Positions 26,070 through 35,212 of a stretch of 64,000 nt of DNA are shown here, one piece after another; position 1 is the stretch's first letter, and the number at the start of each line of letters is the position of its first letter. This DNA comes from Oryzibacter oryziterrae (GTDB lineage Bacteria > Pseudomonadota > Alphaproteobacteria > Rhizobiales > Pleomorphomonadaceae), in contig NZ_JAKJIC010000019.1 of NCBI RefSeq assembly GCF_021864535.1, forward strand, positions 1 to 64,000. Direction: 5' to 3'. The position numbers were made by a program, and so were the translations under genes. The notes beneath the pieces are model-generated. The model searched no databases, was not told the DNA's origin, and saw nothing but the letters and a program-made list of their open reading frames with translations.

Positions 26070-26879
26070 GTGTCGCAGCTGAGCGATCATCTGGACAAGG
26101 TTATTGTCATTGTCGACGATAACATCAAGTTCATCCAGTTGATCCGCGGGATGCTTCGTGATTTCGGCTTCACGCTCCTGCATGACTTCAGTGACGCGCG
26201 CGAAGCATTTCTCTTTGCCACACGAACGCATGTTGATCTGATCATCACCGATCTGATGATGACCCCGATGAACGGTTTCCAGCTTGCCGAGCGCTTGCGA
26301 CATGCAGATGTGGTCGTCAACCGGGTGGTCCCGATCCTCTTGCTGACCGGTCACGCCGGGCGCAACAATATTCAGAGGGCCATATCCTCCGGCATTGATG
26401 AAGTGCTGGTGAAGCCGATCTCGGCCCGTCACCTGCATGATCGCCTGCTCAGCGTCTTCGACCGGCCGCGCGTCTACATCAAGACGCCCTCCGGCTATTT
26501 CGGCCCTGACCGGCGTCGGCGCAACGATCCCAACTACAAGGGCCCGGAGCGGCGCAAGGCCGACAGTGCCGACGTCATCACCACCAAGACCCTGGTGGAG
26601 ATGCGAAATGACGCCCGGCGCAAATACGGCAACCTCGCACCGAGTCCGCTTGATCCGTCGGACGAGAAGCCACTCCTCGTCGGCCCGATCGTCACCATCC
26701 CGATCACCACGATCACGCCGAGGCGGGACGCGGAGAACCCGCCGCATCCGCGCAAAGCCGTCAGGGTCGATCTTGACGACATGGCGCCGCTCGATCTCGG
26801 ACGCGTTGCTCTGCCCGGCGAGGGCGAACAGCCCTCAAGCCCACCGGCGACAAAGACCTCGCCGCCACGCGGGCGCTGA
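26070..26879 (+). CDS. CheY-like response regulator with disordered tail
   Basis: Residues 10-130 form a receiver domain: acidic pair in VIVDDN, phosphorylation site Asp61 in DLIITDLMM, Thr in ILLLTGHAG and Lys in DEVLVKPIS. After it comes SGYFGPDRRRRND and GPERRK, a basic motif I recall from other alphaproteobacterial single-domain regulators. The last 100 residues are Pro/Arg/Asp-rich and probably disordered. There is no output domain, so it likely acts by protein contact. It starts at GTG. No cognate kinase is adjacent. Confidence 0.85.
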   Translation: MSQLSDHLDKVIVIVDDNIKFIQLIRGMLRDFGFTLLHDFSDAREAFLFATRTHVDLIITDLMMTPMNGFQLAERLRHADVVVNRVVPILLLTGHAGRNNIQRAISSGIDEVLVKPISARHLHDRLLSVFDRPRVYIKTPSGYFGPDRRRRNDPNYKGPERRKADSADVITTKTLVEMRNDARRKYGNLAPSPLDPSDEKPLLVGPIVTIPITTITPRRDAENPPHPRKAVRVDLDDMAPLDLGRVALPGEGEQPSSPPATKTSPPRGR

Positions 26880-26886
26880 GGTCGCG

Positions 26887-27780
26887 TCATCGCCGGTTCG
26901 CATGGGCGATCGCCAGCAACTGCGGAACCAGCCGTGGAATTTCGCTGGCGACGGCGTGATCGAGCATCTTCAGCCAGCGTTGCGGAATGGCCTGCAGGCC
27001 GTAGGTGGCGCCCGCCAGCATGCCGGCAATGGCGCCGGTGGTATCGGCATCGCCCCCCTGATTGACGGTCCTGATCAGGCAGGCTTCGAAACTGTCCGTT
27101 GTGAACAGCCCGTGGAAGGCGGTTTGCAGGGTGTCGACCACATAGGCCGAGGACATGCCCTTGTAGGGATCGAAGGCGAAATTCGGGAAAGCTCCAACCA
27201 GCGCGTCGGCGCTCTTGCGGGCCAAGCCGATTCCGCCGCCTGATATCAGGCCCGACGCCATCTCCACCAGCGTGCGGCAGGCGGCATCCGAGAGCGGGTG
27301 ATTGTGGGTGATATGCGCCTGTGATTCCACCCAGGCCGCGCCTTTTGCCGGATCTCCCAGCGTTGCCAGAACCACCGGCAGTACGCGCATGGCCGCACCG
27401 TTGCCGGCATCGCCCTCATTGAACGGCGTTTGCACGGTGCCCTGCGCCATGAAGCGGCGGATGCCACGCCGGCAGGTGTTGCCCACGTCCTTCGGCCCGG
27501 TGCGCAGCCAGGCGGCGAACTCTTCTGCCACGTCCTGCAAGTCGAGCGTGCCCTTGCGGGCCAGGGATCGGGCGAGCGCCAGCGACATGTCGGTGTCGTC
27601 GGTCACCTGCCCTGCCTTGAGATGCAGCCAGCCGCCGCCCTTGATATCCCTGAGCTCGCCGTGCTCGGCGGCAATCTCGCCGCGCGTCATGAACTCGACG
27701 CTGGCGCCCATGGCATCGCCGATGGCAAACCCGAGGAAGGCAGCCAATGCCCTGTCGGCCGTGTCGTCAGACGACTGCAT
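26887..27780 (-). CDS. draG: ADP-ribosyl-[dinitrogen reductase] hydrolase DraG
   Basis: DraG removes ADP-ribose from the nitrogenase Fe protein, reactivating it. The 297-residue protein has the dinuclear Mn site motifs of ADP-ribosylglycohydrolases: GDAMGASVEFM, TDDTDMSLALA and NQGGDADTTGAIAGML. HITHNHPLSDAACRTLVE is also typical. I start at the ATG at 27780 with GGGAGG upstream. It lies 11 bp downstream of draT on the same strand, the usual operon. No nif genes are within the window. Confidence 0.92.
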   Translation of the reverse strand: MQSSDDTADRALAAFLGFAIGDAMGASVEFMTRGEIAAEHGELRDIKGGGWLHLKAGQVTDDTDMSLALARSLARKGTLDLQDVAEEFAAWLRTGPKDVGNTCRRGIRRFMAQGTVQTPFNEGDAGNGAAMRVLPVVLATLGDPAKGAAWVESQAHITHNHPLSDAACRTLVEMASGLISGGGIGLARKSADALVGAFPNFAFDPYKGMSSAYVVDTLQTAFHGLFTTDSFEACLIRTVNQGGDADTTGAIAGMLAGATYGLQAIPQRWLKMLDHAVASEIPRLVPQLLAIAHANRR

Positions 27781-27791
27781 GCGCACCTCCC

Positions 27792-28685
27792 TTATCTCGC
27801 CGTCACCACGCGATAGTCGCCGCCGATCACCAGATATTCGCCTTCGCCCTTCAGCGGGTGCGATGTCATCAGCGTGTTGAAGAACAGGATCTTTTCCCGC
27901 GGCACCTCGGCCGTCAGCACGATGTCGCCGAAGCAGTCGGCGATCTCTCGATCGGCAGTGAAGGAACTCAGACTGTTCATGCGCATCACCACCTGGCGGC
28001 GGTCGATGCGCTCGGAGATCGGATGTTCGTCGAAGCCGTTGATGCCGCGATAGAGCGTCAGATGCGTTTGGCCGACGGCGGCAAAGCGCGCCAGCGCCCA
28101 TTGGCAGAACTCGTAGAGCAGGTCGAGCTGGGTATAGATCGAATTGTTGTGGAAGCGGCTCGACATCTTCTCCTGTACATAGACGAGCCAGTCTTCCGAA
28201 TAGACCTTGTCCAGCACCGCCTTGTGATAGGTCGGAAAGATGCCGAAGCGGCTTTCGACCCAGCCCTTCAGCACCGCGCCTTCCGGACTGTTGCTGTCAT
28301 AGCCCCAGCCCTTGATGAGGCGCAGGTAGGACGAGCGATAGCGCCGCCGCCCCGCCTCGCGCGGGCCTTCGCGCTGTTCGAGGTCGATGCCGAACATGGC
28401 CATCATGTATTTGGCGAAGGCTTCGCCCGCCTCGTCGAGATCGCCGGCAAGATCCAGCATCTCGAACAGCGGCCCATTCATCTCGCGGACGCCGGAGATA
28501 TGCACCGGCTCGGGGCGTTCATTGAAGGCGCGATCGGCGAGATAGGCTGTCGACATCCCGACAAGGTTTGTCGAATGGCCGATCATCTGGTGTGGCTTCA
28601 GCGGAAGCGGCGCAAGCGCCCCTCCGCCCCCCGCATCAGGGTTGGCGCCCGTCATTGTCGATTTCGCCCCGTTTTGCCGGCTCAT
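27792..28685 (-). CDS. draT: NAD+-dinitrogen-reductase ADP-D-ribosyltransferase DraT
   Basis: DraT inactivates nitrogenase by transferring ADP-ribose from NAD+ to an arginine of the Fe protein when ammonium or darkness signals. The 297-residue protein shows HSTNLVGMSTAYLADRAFNE, LTLYRGINGFDEH, RMNSLSSFTADREIADCFGD and KGEGEYLVIGGDYRV. These match DraT, including the R-S-E type catalytic features. The first 30 residues are Gly/Ala-rich and could be trimmed by a start at the ATG at 28655. With draG it forms a two-gene operon. Confidence 0.92.
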   Translation of the reverse strand: MSRQNGAKSTMTGANPDAGGGGALAPLPLKPHQMIGHSTNLVGMSTAYLADRAFNERPEPVHISGVREMNGPLFEMLDLAGDLDEAGEAFAKYMMAMFGIDLEQREGPREAGRRRYRSSYLRLIKGWGYDSNSPEGAVLKGWVESRFGIFPTYHKAVLDKVYSEDWLVYVQEKMSSRFHNNSIYTQLDLLYEFCQWALARFAAVGQTHLTLYRGINGFDEHPISERIDRRQVVMRMNSLSSFTADREIADCFGDIVLTAEVPREKILFFNTLMTSHPLKGEGEYLVIGGDYRVVTAR

Positions 28686-28753
28686 GCCTCGGGGCGATCA
28701 CTGTGCCGCGCCGGATCCCCTGTGATCAGGTGATCCTGACAAGCCCGCACCGA

Positions 28754-29071
28754 TCAACGCCCCAAACCTCTATTGCAAGAGGCGGACCAGACCATGTCCT
28801 TATACTCGCTCTGCATGTTGTAGAGCCAGTTGCGGCAGGACTTCTCGGTCTTGAAGCAGGGGTGCTCATTGGCGGTCTTGTAGCGGATGAAGCCGAGATC
28901 CACCTCCTTGCGCCCCCAGAAGGATCCCTGCCACAGCTTTTCCGGCCCCACCGCCGCCGCCAGCGAGCTGCATTCATAGGGTTCCGTCGGCCGGACGATG
29001 AAGTCGGCCGCATGGGCCGACGTCACCGCCGTCAGGCATCCCGTCACCAACACCAGTGCAAACGCGCGCAT
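28754..29071 (-). CDS. Small secreted hypothetical protein
   Basis: The ATG at 29071 is preceded by GGGAGG and opens a signal peptide, MRAFALVLVTGCLTAVTSAHA, cleaved near residue 21. The mature 84 residues contain four Cys (YECSSL, HPCFKTEKSCRNW, SASCNRG), probably two disulfides. The block CRNWLYNMQSEYKDMVWSA looks conserved among Rhizobiales exported proteins, as far as I recall, but has no known function. Confidence 0.72.
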   Translation of the reverse strand: MRAFALVLVTGCLTAVTSAHAADFIVRPTEPYECSSLAAAVGPEKLWQGSFWGRKEVDLGFIRYKTANEHPCFKTEKSCRNWLYNMQSEYKDMVWSASCNRGLGR

Positions 29072-29141
29072 GTCCGCCTCCCTGAAGCTCTCACAGAGTG
29101 CCATTATCCTGTGCAAATGCGGCATTTATAGCGTCGTCGGC

Positions 29142-30002
29142 TCACAGCCGGCCGTGGGCAAAGTCCCAGTAGAGCTTGCGCGCCCTCTGCGCCACCGGGC
29201 CGATCGGCTTGTCGATGCCGTCGAAGCGGGTCACCGGCATCACCTTGGAATAGTTGCCCACGGCGAAGACCTCGTCGGCGGTCTCGATGTCTTTCAGCTT
29301 CAGCACCGCCTCGCGCGCCGCAATGCCGTCCTTGCCGAGCAGCCCCAGCACGCGGGCGCGGGTGATGCCGGCGAGGAACGTCCCGTTGGCCACCGGCGTC
29401 AGCGCCACACCATCCTTGACGATGAAGATGTTGGCCGTCGCAAACTCGGCCACATTGCCGAGCATGTCGCAGATCACCGCGTTGTCATAGCCCTTGGCCT
29501 TGGCTTCCAGGATGGCGCGGCCGTTGTTGGGATAGAGGCACCCGGCCTTGGCCTCCAGCACTGCCGTCTCCGGCAGCGGTCGACGGAAGCCGGTCGACGC
29601 GGCGGTGAAGCCCGTGGGTTCCGGCATGGCGGATTCATAGATCGTCAGGCAGAAGCGGGTGCTGTCGGCCATCGGCGGCACGCCCATGAAACCGCCCTCC
29701 TCGGCCCAATAGGTGGGGCGGATGTAGAGGGCCACGTCGCCCTTGAACTTGCCGCACCCTTCCCTGGCCAGCGCCTCGATCTCCTTGGCCGCCAGGGTCG
29801 GCTTCAGCCCCATGGCCGTGGCGCTGCGGTTGACCCGTTCGCAATGCTTGTCGAGGTCGGGCGTCACGCCTTCGAAGAAGCGCGCCCCGTCGAACACGGA
29901 CGATCCCAGCCAGAAGGAGTGGGTGCGCGGCCCCCAGATCGGGGCATTGCCCTCGAACCACTTGCCGTCCATCCATGTCCAGGTTTGCGACCAGTCGACC
30001 AT
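29142..30002 (-). CDS. ilvE: Branched-chain amino acid aminotransferase (class IV)
   Basis: A PLP-dependent transaminase of fold type IV, 286 residues. Signatures are GSSVFDGARFFEG at the start, LYIRPTYWAEEGG and LEAKAGCLYPNNGRAILEAK with the PLP-binding Lys, and then GNVAEFATANIFIVKDG and GITRARVLGLL. It should interconvert branched-chain amino and keto acids, though the class also includes D-amino acid and aminodeoxychorismate enzymes. AAGGA precedes the ATG. It is divergent from the dehalogenase gene. Confidence 0.88.
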   Translation of the reverse strand: MVDWSQTWTWMDGKWFEGNAPIWGPRTHSFWLGSSVFDGARFFEGVTPDLDKHCERVNRSATAMGLKPTLAAKEIEALAREGCGKFKGDVALYIRPTYWAEEGGFMGVPPMADSTRFCLTIYESAMPEPTGFTAASTGFRRPLPETAVLEAKAGCLYPNNGRAILEAKAKGYDNAVICDMLGNVAEFATANIFIVKDGVALTPVANGTFLAGITRARVLGLLGKDGIAAREAVLKLKDIETADEVFAVGNYSKVMPVTRFDGIDKPIGPVAQRARKLYWDFAHGRL

Positions 30003-30112
30003 GTTGAATTTCCTTAAATGTTTGAATGTCCTGCTCGGAGTGATTATCCGAATGGGAGGTTGCGCCTGCCGTCCGATTCCCTATCATCGACCCGCCACGA
30101 CGGGACTTCAAC

Positions 30113-30775
30113 ATGAACCACGCCATTTATCTGTTCGACGCCTACGGCACCCTGTTCGACGTTCATGCCGCCGTGCGCAAGCATGCCGCCGGCCTCGGAC
30201 CGGACGCGCAACGCCTGTCGGATCTGTGGCGTGCCAAACAGCTCGAATATTCCTGGATCCGGTCGATGACCGGCACCTATCGCGACTTCTGGCAGTTGAC
30301 CGAGGACGCGCTGGACACCGCCTTCGCCGCCTTCCCGAGTGCCGACAAGAGCTTTCGTGCCGAGCTTCTGGAGTCCTACCGCTCCTGCGATTGCTATACG
30401 GAAGTGCCCGAGGTGCTGCGCGAGTTGAAGCACGAGGGCGCCCGCATCGCCATTCTCTCCAACGGCAGCCCGCGCATGCTGAACCGGGTGGTGCGCGCCA
30501 ACAAGCTCGATGAGCTGATCGACGAGATCCTCTCCGTCGACGCCGTCAAGATCTACAAGCCCGACGCCCGGGTCTACGATCTGGCTGCCACGCATTTCCG
30601 CGTCTATCCCAGCGCCATTTCCTTCCAGTCGTCCAACCGCTGGGACATCGCCGGCGCCTCCAAGTTCGGCTTCCGCACCGTCTGGCTCAACCGCTCCGGC
30701 GCCATCGACGAATACCCCGACATGCCACCGGCCGCCGAGCTCAAGGATCTCAAGGGGCTGATGAGTTTGCGGTGA
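30113..30775 (+). CDS. Haloacid dehalogenase, type II (HAD superfamily)
   Basis: The 220-residue hydrolase has HAD motif I LFDAYGTLFDV (nucleophile Asp9), motif II ILSNGSP, Lys in VKIYKPD and motif IV SSNRWDIAGASKFGF. The SSN-WD pattern is specific to L-2-haloacid dehalogenases, which release halide from 2-haloalkanoic acids. The physiological substrate here is unknown. It starts at ATG and stands alone between the aminotransferase and vapBC. Confidence 0.9.
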   Translation: MNHAIYLFDAYGTLFDVHAAVRKHAAGLGPDAQRLSDLWRAKQLEYSWIRSMTGTYRDFWQLTEDALDTAFAAFPSADKSFRAELLESYRSCDCYTEVPEVLRELKHEGARIAILSNGSPRMLNRVVRANKLDELIDEILSVDAVKIYKPDARVYDLAATHFRVYPSAISFQSSNRWDIAGASKFGFRTVWLNRSGAIDEYPDMPPAAELKDLKGLMSLR

Positions 30776-30876
30776 GACGCAAAGCAGCTCAGGAAAACCC
30801 ATTGATGCAGCGATCTTGTTATGATCTGTCCTGATGTGTATATTTCTTCTCATCCATACACATTTGGAAGCCCGTC

Positions 30877-31089
30877 ATGCGCACCAATATCGAGATCGAT
30901 GATGACCTTATTGCGGAAGCCATGACCGCAACCGGCCTCAAGACCAAGAAGGCCGCGATTGACTTTGCTCTCCGCGAGTTGGTGCTGGCCAATCGGCGGC
31001 GTGAAGCCATTCGGGCGCTGGACGGCCTGGGCTGGGACGGCGATCTTGACGAAATGCGAGCTGACATTCCAGAGGACGTAAGCGCCTAG
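30877..31089 (+). CDS. vapB: VapB-type antitoxin
   Basis: A 70-residue protein starting MRTNIEIDDDLIAEAMTATG, then LKTKKAAIDFALRELV, the ribbon-helix-helix DNA-binding pattern of many VapB antitoxins. The acidic C-terminus (WDGDLDEMRADIPED) should bind the toxin. It precedes vapC by two bases and probably represses the operon. Confidence 0.9.
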   Translation: MRTNIEIDDDLIAEAMTATGLKTKKAAIDFALRELVLANRRREAIRALDGLGWDGDLDEMRADIPEDVSA

Positions 31090-31091
31090 CC

Positions 31092-31481
31092 ATGATCGTG
31101 GTCGATAGTTCGGTCTGGATCGGGCTGCTACGTCAATCCAAAAGTCCGGCCACTGATCGCATTCGTCATTGCAAGGATCCTAACGAAATTCTTGTCGGGG
31201 ACATCATCCTTCATGAAGTGCTCCGAGGCGCGCGAGACGAGGCGCATGCGCAAAGTATTTTGCGCTGGTTGCAAACCTTCCCCGTCGTCGAAATGATGGA
31301 CAAACAGCGCGCCATCAACGCCGCCGCAAACTACCGCCGCCTGCGCGAAGTCGGCGTGACCGTCCGCAAGACCGCCGACATGATCATCGGCACCTATTGC
31401 CTCGACGAAGGCCACCTGCTGTTGCATGAAGACCGCGATTTCGAGCCCATGGCCGTCCATCTCGGTCTTCGCTTCGCATAG
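31092..31481 (+). CDS. vapC: VapC-type PIN domain ribonuclease toxin
   Basis: The 129-residue PIN protein begins MIVVDSSVWIGLL with the first catalytic Asp. It has a conserved Glu in ILHEVLRGARDE and further acidic residues in VRKTADMIIGTYCL and LLHEDRDFEPMA. All expected metal-binding acids are present, so the toxin looks active. VapC enzymes cut tRNA or rRNA. It is co-transcribed with vapB. Confidence 0.92.
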   Translation: MIVVDSSVWIGLLRQSKSPATDRIRHCKDPNEILVGDIILHEVLRGARDEAHAQSILRWLQTFPVVEMMDKQRAINAAANYRRLREVGVTVRKTADMIIGTYCLDEGHLLLHEDRDFEPMAVHLGLRFA

Positions 31482-31641
31482 CCTCCACGAGCATGCCTCT
31501 GGCCCAGGCAGATATTTCGAAGCAAGGATTGCCAACGACCGGGGATTGGTTACTCTCGGTTCTAGCGGCCATTTGTCTCGATTAGCTGGCGCGCTCGATG
31601 CTGTTTTTCGACATCCATTTCAATGTTACCAAGGGGCAATC

Positions 31642-32166
31642 ATGTCTTTCTTCGCACCGCTGGCCACGGCCTTTGCCGTCTCCTTGCTCGCGCTCCAGCC
31701 GGCTTCCGCCGGCGGCTTGGACGCCTTGACCCTCAAGAAGCTGGAAATGCTTGCCAAGGCCTCAAATGAGCAGGCGGCAAGCACCGGATCGCCCCAGGCG
31801 ACCATCAACGGCAGTGGCTTCATTCAGGTTACCGCCACGGTCACCTTGAAGTCCCCCTCGCTCGCCACGTCCAAGGTCACCTGCACGCTCGAGACGTCGG
31901 TGATGGACAACTTCACATCGTCCTATCTGGACACCGCGACAGCAAATGCGACGGTCAAGAGTGGCAAAGCCACTTGCACCATCAAGATGGCCGTCAACTG
32001 GCCCGGCCTGACGTCCGGCTCCGCGCTGGCCGTCTCTCTCAGCGTCCTGACGCCGGACGTCTCGGCGACCACGATCGCCCGGACGCACACGCGGACTCTG
32101 TCGAGCAGCGCGACCATTCCGACCAACGGCAGCACGACTTCCTTCACCGCCGCCGTTACCCTCTGA
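31642..32166 (+). CDS. Secreted hypothetical protein
   Basis: I start at the ATG at 31642 with AAGGGG upstream. The frame is open further 5', but that part is a poor protein. A Sec signal peptide, MSFFAPLATAFAVSLLALQPASA, is followed by a helical stretch (LTLKKLEMLAKASNEQAAS). A Ser/Thr-rich beta domain follows with two Cys (SKVTCTLETS, GKATCTIKMAVNWPG). The total is 174 residues. It looks like a small extracellular Ig-like or pilin-like domain, but no family is recognised. Confidence 0.65.
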   Translation: MSFFAPLATAFAVSLLALQPASAGGLDALTLKKLEMLAKASNEQAASTGSPQATINGSGFIQVTATVTLKSPSLATSKVTCTLETSVMDNFTSSYLDTATANATVKSGKATCTIKMAVNWPGLTSGSALAVSLSVLTPDVSATTIARTHTRTLSSSATIPTNGSTTSFTAAVTL

Positions 32167-32187
32167 CGCTGCGGCAAGATCCGGGAA

Positions 32188-32219
32188 GGGGTTGCCGCCG
32201 TTGCTACTGCGGCAACCCC
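32188..32219. terminator. Hairpin between convergent genes, possible bidirectional terminator
   Basis: GGGGTTGCCGC at 32188-32198 is complementary to GCGGCAACCCC at 32209-32219 around a 10-base loop. No T-run follows, but its place between two convergent stops (32166 and 32236) supports a terminator role. Confidence 0.45.
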
Positions 32220-32235
32220 CATCGCATTCAGCCGA

Positions 32236-33867
32236 TCACTTCAGCAGGCTGCCCAGCACGCCGCGAATGAGCGCGCGACCGATCTGGCTGCCCACCTGGC
32301 TCGACACCGAGCGAACCACCGATTTCACCGCAGCTTCCGCCACGCCCTGCCGTCCGCCCCAGGGCGAGCGGCTGGACTCGCGTTCCTCGCGCGCTTCGCG
32401 ACGGGCGCGCTCGGCGGGGCTTTCATACTCGTCGAGGCGCGGGCTGTGCGCCGGTTGGTCGGTCTGCTCCGGCTGCGGCGCCGGCTGACGGCTCGCGCCG
32501 CCCCATCCGAAGTCGGGGATGTGAAAGCCGGTGTTGGTGCGCGTGGTGGGCGGCACGGCCGTCTCGCGAGCGGGACTGCGGCCGTTGGCACGGGCAGCCA
32601 GAACCTCGAAGGCGGACTCGCGGTCGACAGCCGCCTCGTAGACGCCGGCGAGCGGACTTGCCGCGATCACCTGGGCGCGTTCGTCATCGGTCAGCGGCCC
32701 GAGGCGCGAGGACGGCGGACGGATCAGCGTGCGGCCGACCATGGACGGCACCGCCTTGCCTTCCAGCATGGACACCAGCGCCTCGCCCTGGCCGAGCTGG
32801 GTGATCGCCTCGTAGGTGTCGAAGTCCGGGTTGGCGCGGAAGGTCTCCGCCGCCACCTTCACCGCCTTCTGCTCGCGCGGCGTATAGGCGCGCAGCGCGT
32901 GCTGCACGCGATTGCCGAGCTGGGCGAGCACGCTTTCGGGCACGTCGAGCGGGTTCTGCGTCACGAAATAGATGCCGACGCCCTTGGAGCGGATCAGCTT
33001 GACCACCTGGTCCACCTTGTCGAGCAGCGCCTTGGGCGCCTCATCGAACAGCAGATGCGCCTCGTCGAAGAAGAACACCATCTTCGGCTTGTCGGGGTCG
33101 CCCACTTCCGGCATCTGCTCGAAGAGTTCCGACAGCAGCCACAGAAGGAACGTGGCGTAGAGGCGCGGCGTCTGCATCAGCCGGTCGGCGGCGAGCACGT
33201 TGACGGCGCCCATGCCGTTGGCCGTCACCTTCATCATGTCGGAGAGTTCAAGCGCCGGCTCGCCGAAGAAATTCTCGCCGCCCTGCTGCTCCAGCACGAG
33301 AAGCTGGCGCTGGATGGCACCGACCGTCGCCTTGGCCACATTGCCGTAGCGGGAAGCCACCGCGTCGGCATTGTCGGCGAGATAGGTGAGCATGGACCGC
33401 AGATCCTTGAGGTCGAGCAGCAGCAGGCCTTCCTCGTCGGCGATCTTGAAGGCGATGTTCAGCACGCCTTCCTGCACGTCGTTGAGTTCCAGCATGCGCG
33501 ACAGCAGGAGCGGCCCCATCTCCGACACCGTCGTGCGGATCGGATGGCCCTTCTGGCCGAACAGGTCCCAGAACACCGTCGGGGCGCCATTGAGCTGGTA
33601 CTCATCGGAGAAGCCGATGTCATGGGCGCGCTTTTCCAGGAAGTCCTTCACCTCGCCCGGCGCGGCGATTCCGGAGAGGTCGCCCTTCACGTCGGCGCAG
33701 AACACCGGCACGCCGGCTTCGGACAGTCCTTGCGCCAGCACCTGCAGCGTCACGGTCTTGCCGGTGCCGGTGGCGCCGGTGATCAGTCCATGGCGATTGG
33801 CGAGCTTCAGCGTCAGATATTCGGGCCGTGTGCTCGACCCGATGTAAACCTTGCCTTCCTCCAGCAT
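32236..33867 (-). CDS. HerA-like helicase/ATPase (DUF853, YjgR family)
   Basis: The 543-residue ATPase has Walker [18 protein letters not shown], Walker [21 protein letters not shown] and a sensor region [29 protein letters not shown]. The pattern [11 protein letters not shown] is typical of DUF853/YjgR. The last 130 residues are charged and Pro-rich and end with [19 protein letters not shown] chose the ATG at 33867 ([12 protein letters not shown]) with GAGGAG upstream; the frame extends to 33924. The exact role of YjgR proteins is unknown. Confidence 0.9.
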   Translation of the reverse strand: MLEEGKVYIGSSTRPEYLTLKLANRHGLITGATGTGKTVTLQVLAQGLSEAGVPVFCADVKGDLSGIAAPGEVKDFLEKRAHDIGFSDEYQLNGAPTVFWDLFGQKGHPIRTTVSEMGPLLLSRMLELNDVQEGVLNIAFKIADEEGLLLLDLKDLRSMLTYLADNADAVASRYGNVAKATVGAIQRQLLVLEQQGGENFFGEPALELSDMMKVTANGMGAVNVLAADRLMQTPRLYATFLLWLLSELFEQMPEVGDPDKPKMVFFFDEAHLLFDEAPKALLDKVDQVVKLIRSKGVGIYFVTQNPLDVPESVLAQLGNRVQHALRAYTPREQKAVKVAAETFRANPDFDTYEAITQLGQGEALVSMLEGKAVPSMVGRTLIRPPSSRLGPLTDDERAQVIAASPLAGVYEAAVDRESAFEVLAARANGRSPARETAVPPTTRTNTGFHIPDFGWGGASRQPAPQPEQTDQPAHSPRLDEYESPAERARREAREERESSRSPWGGRQGVAEAAVKSVVRSVSSQVGSQIGRALIRGVLGSLLK

Positions 33868-34039
33868 CTTCTCTCCTCTGCCGACCTTCAGCGGCTCTAC
33901 CCTGTCTTTACCAAGGTTTAGCACAGGTCAGACGAAGCAGCCAACGCACCGGAGGGCCTATCGCTTGCCCGTCGGCATCAACTCGGGTAAGCCCGAAGCC
34001 GACACGCCACCCGCCCTACCAAACCCAGGAAGCGCCGCC

Positions 34040-34417
34040 ATGCAGGATACCATCGACACCATCGCCTCGACTGTCGGCATCAGCCCTGAGCAGACCGACG
34101 GCGCCATCCGCATCGTTCTCAACTTCCTGCACAAGGCCGGCCCGACCGAGACGATCGAAAGCCTGGCGTCCGAACTCGGCGCCGCCGACTATCTCAGCGC
34201 CGCGCCCAAGGCCGGCTTGCTCGGCTCCATCGGTGGCATGTTCGGCGGCATGGGCGGGGCCATGGCGGCCTTCAGCGCCCTGCAGGGGCTCGGGCTCGAC
34301 ATGGATCAGATTCAGGGTGTGGTGAAGAACCTCATCGACATCGCCCGTCAGAAGATCGGCGACGAGAAGGTGGAAAACATTCTCGACTCCATCCCGGGCC
34401 TTGCCCAGCTCATCTGA
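34040..34417 (+). CDS. Small helical protein, DUF2267/DUF2780-like
   Basis: The 125-residue protein starts at the ATG at 34040 (MQDTIDTIASTVGISPEQTD). It has a Gly/Met/Ala-rich middle (GSIGGMFGGMGGAMAAFSAL) between two amphipathic helical regions. The end, VVKNLIDIARQKIGDEKVEN, resembles the C-terminus of DUF2780 proteins. The match is from memory and weak. No signal peptide is visible. A strong hairpin terminator follows. Confidence 0.6.
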   Translation: MQDTIDTIASTVGISPEQTDGAIRIVLNFLHKAGPTETIESLASELGAADYLSAAPKAGLLGSIGGMFGGMGGAMAAFSALQGLGLDMDQIQGVVKNLIDIARQKIGDEKVENILDSIPGLAQLI

Positions 34418-34440
34418 CGACCAGGATCGTCCTGAAGACA

Positions 34441-34476
34441 AACGGCCCGCCGCGGATGAACCGGGCGGGCCGTTTT
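34441..34476. terminator. Rho-independent terminator, probably bidirectional
   Basis: AACGGCCCGCC at 34441-34451 pairs with GGCGGGCCGTT at 34464-34474, with TTTT overlapping the end on the plus strand. It lies 22 bp from the stop of the convergent LuxR-type gene and so may serve both. Confidence 0.85.
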
Positions 34477-34498
34477 CATGTCGTCACAGCGGATCGTC

Positions 34499-35212
34499 TC
34501 AGCTGTCGGTCAGGGTGATCTGGCCGTAGCGAAGGGCTTCCACAACCGCCTGCGTCTTGTTGCTGGCGTCCAGCTTTTCGCCGGCGTTCTGCAGGTGCGC
34601 GTGGACGGTGCGCTGGGAAATGTTCAGGTTCTCGGCGATTTCCTGCGCGGTCATGCCGTTGGCCGTCAGTTCCAGCACCCGGCGCTCGCGGGCCGACAGA
34701 TCGCCCGGACGGGAGTCGATCAGATAGCCGAGGGCGCGCAGGCGGCGGAAGGCCTGATTGCACAGGAAATCGAAGGCCACGAGGTCGAGCTCGGTCAGCG
34801 ACAGCGCCTCGCCAAGACCGATCACGGCCGCCTGATAGGGCGGGATCGAGGTTATGGGAACCGCGACGATGCGCGCCGACGCCTCGGGACCGGCCGCCGC
34901 CACCAGATCGGAATGGCCGGAAATGCTCACACCGTCGATCAGGCACGGCCGATGGGCAATGCGGCAGCGCTCCAGGACCGGATCACCACGATTGATTGTA
35001 ATCAGCTGCCCGCGTTCCGAACGGATATCAGGCCACTTGATATGCAACACCAACGGCTCAACCGGCCGCCCCGGCATCGGGAGCCCAGAAATGAGGATAT
35101 GGCTGGCGCCATGCCCAAGCAATCGCTTTTCAATGACATCGAAAATGCGGTTAGCGCTGGAACACGTCCGCAATCCGACTGCATCAGCAAGGATATCATC
35201 AGGTGTATTCAT
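34499..35212 (-). CDS. LuxR-type transcriptional regulator
   Basis: The 237-residue protein ends with a GerE/LuxR helix-turn-helix: LSARERRVLELTANGMTAQE, IAENLNISQRTVHAHLQNAG, EKLDASNKTQAVVEALRYG. The first 160 residues have the length of an autoinducer-binding domain (HILISGLPMPGR, VPITSIPPYQAAVIGLGEAL). However, I cannot confirm the conserved Trp/Tyr/Asp ligand residues, so it may be a LuxR solo or respond to another signal. No luxI gene is nearby. No strong ribosome binding site precedes the ATG. Confidence 0.82.
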   Translation of the reverse strand: MNTPDDILADAVGLRTCSSANRIFDVIEKRLLGHGASHILISGLPMPGRPVEPLVLHIKWPDIRSERGQLITINRGDPVLERCRIAHRPCLIDGVSISGHSDLVAAAGPEASARIVAVPITSIPPYQAAVIGLGEALSLTELDLVAFDFLCNQAFRRLRALGYLIDSRPGDLSARERRVLELTANGMTAQEIAENLNISQRTVHAHLQNAGEKLDASNKTQAVVEALRYGQITLTDS

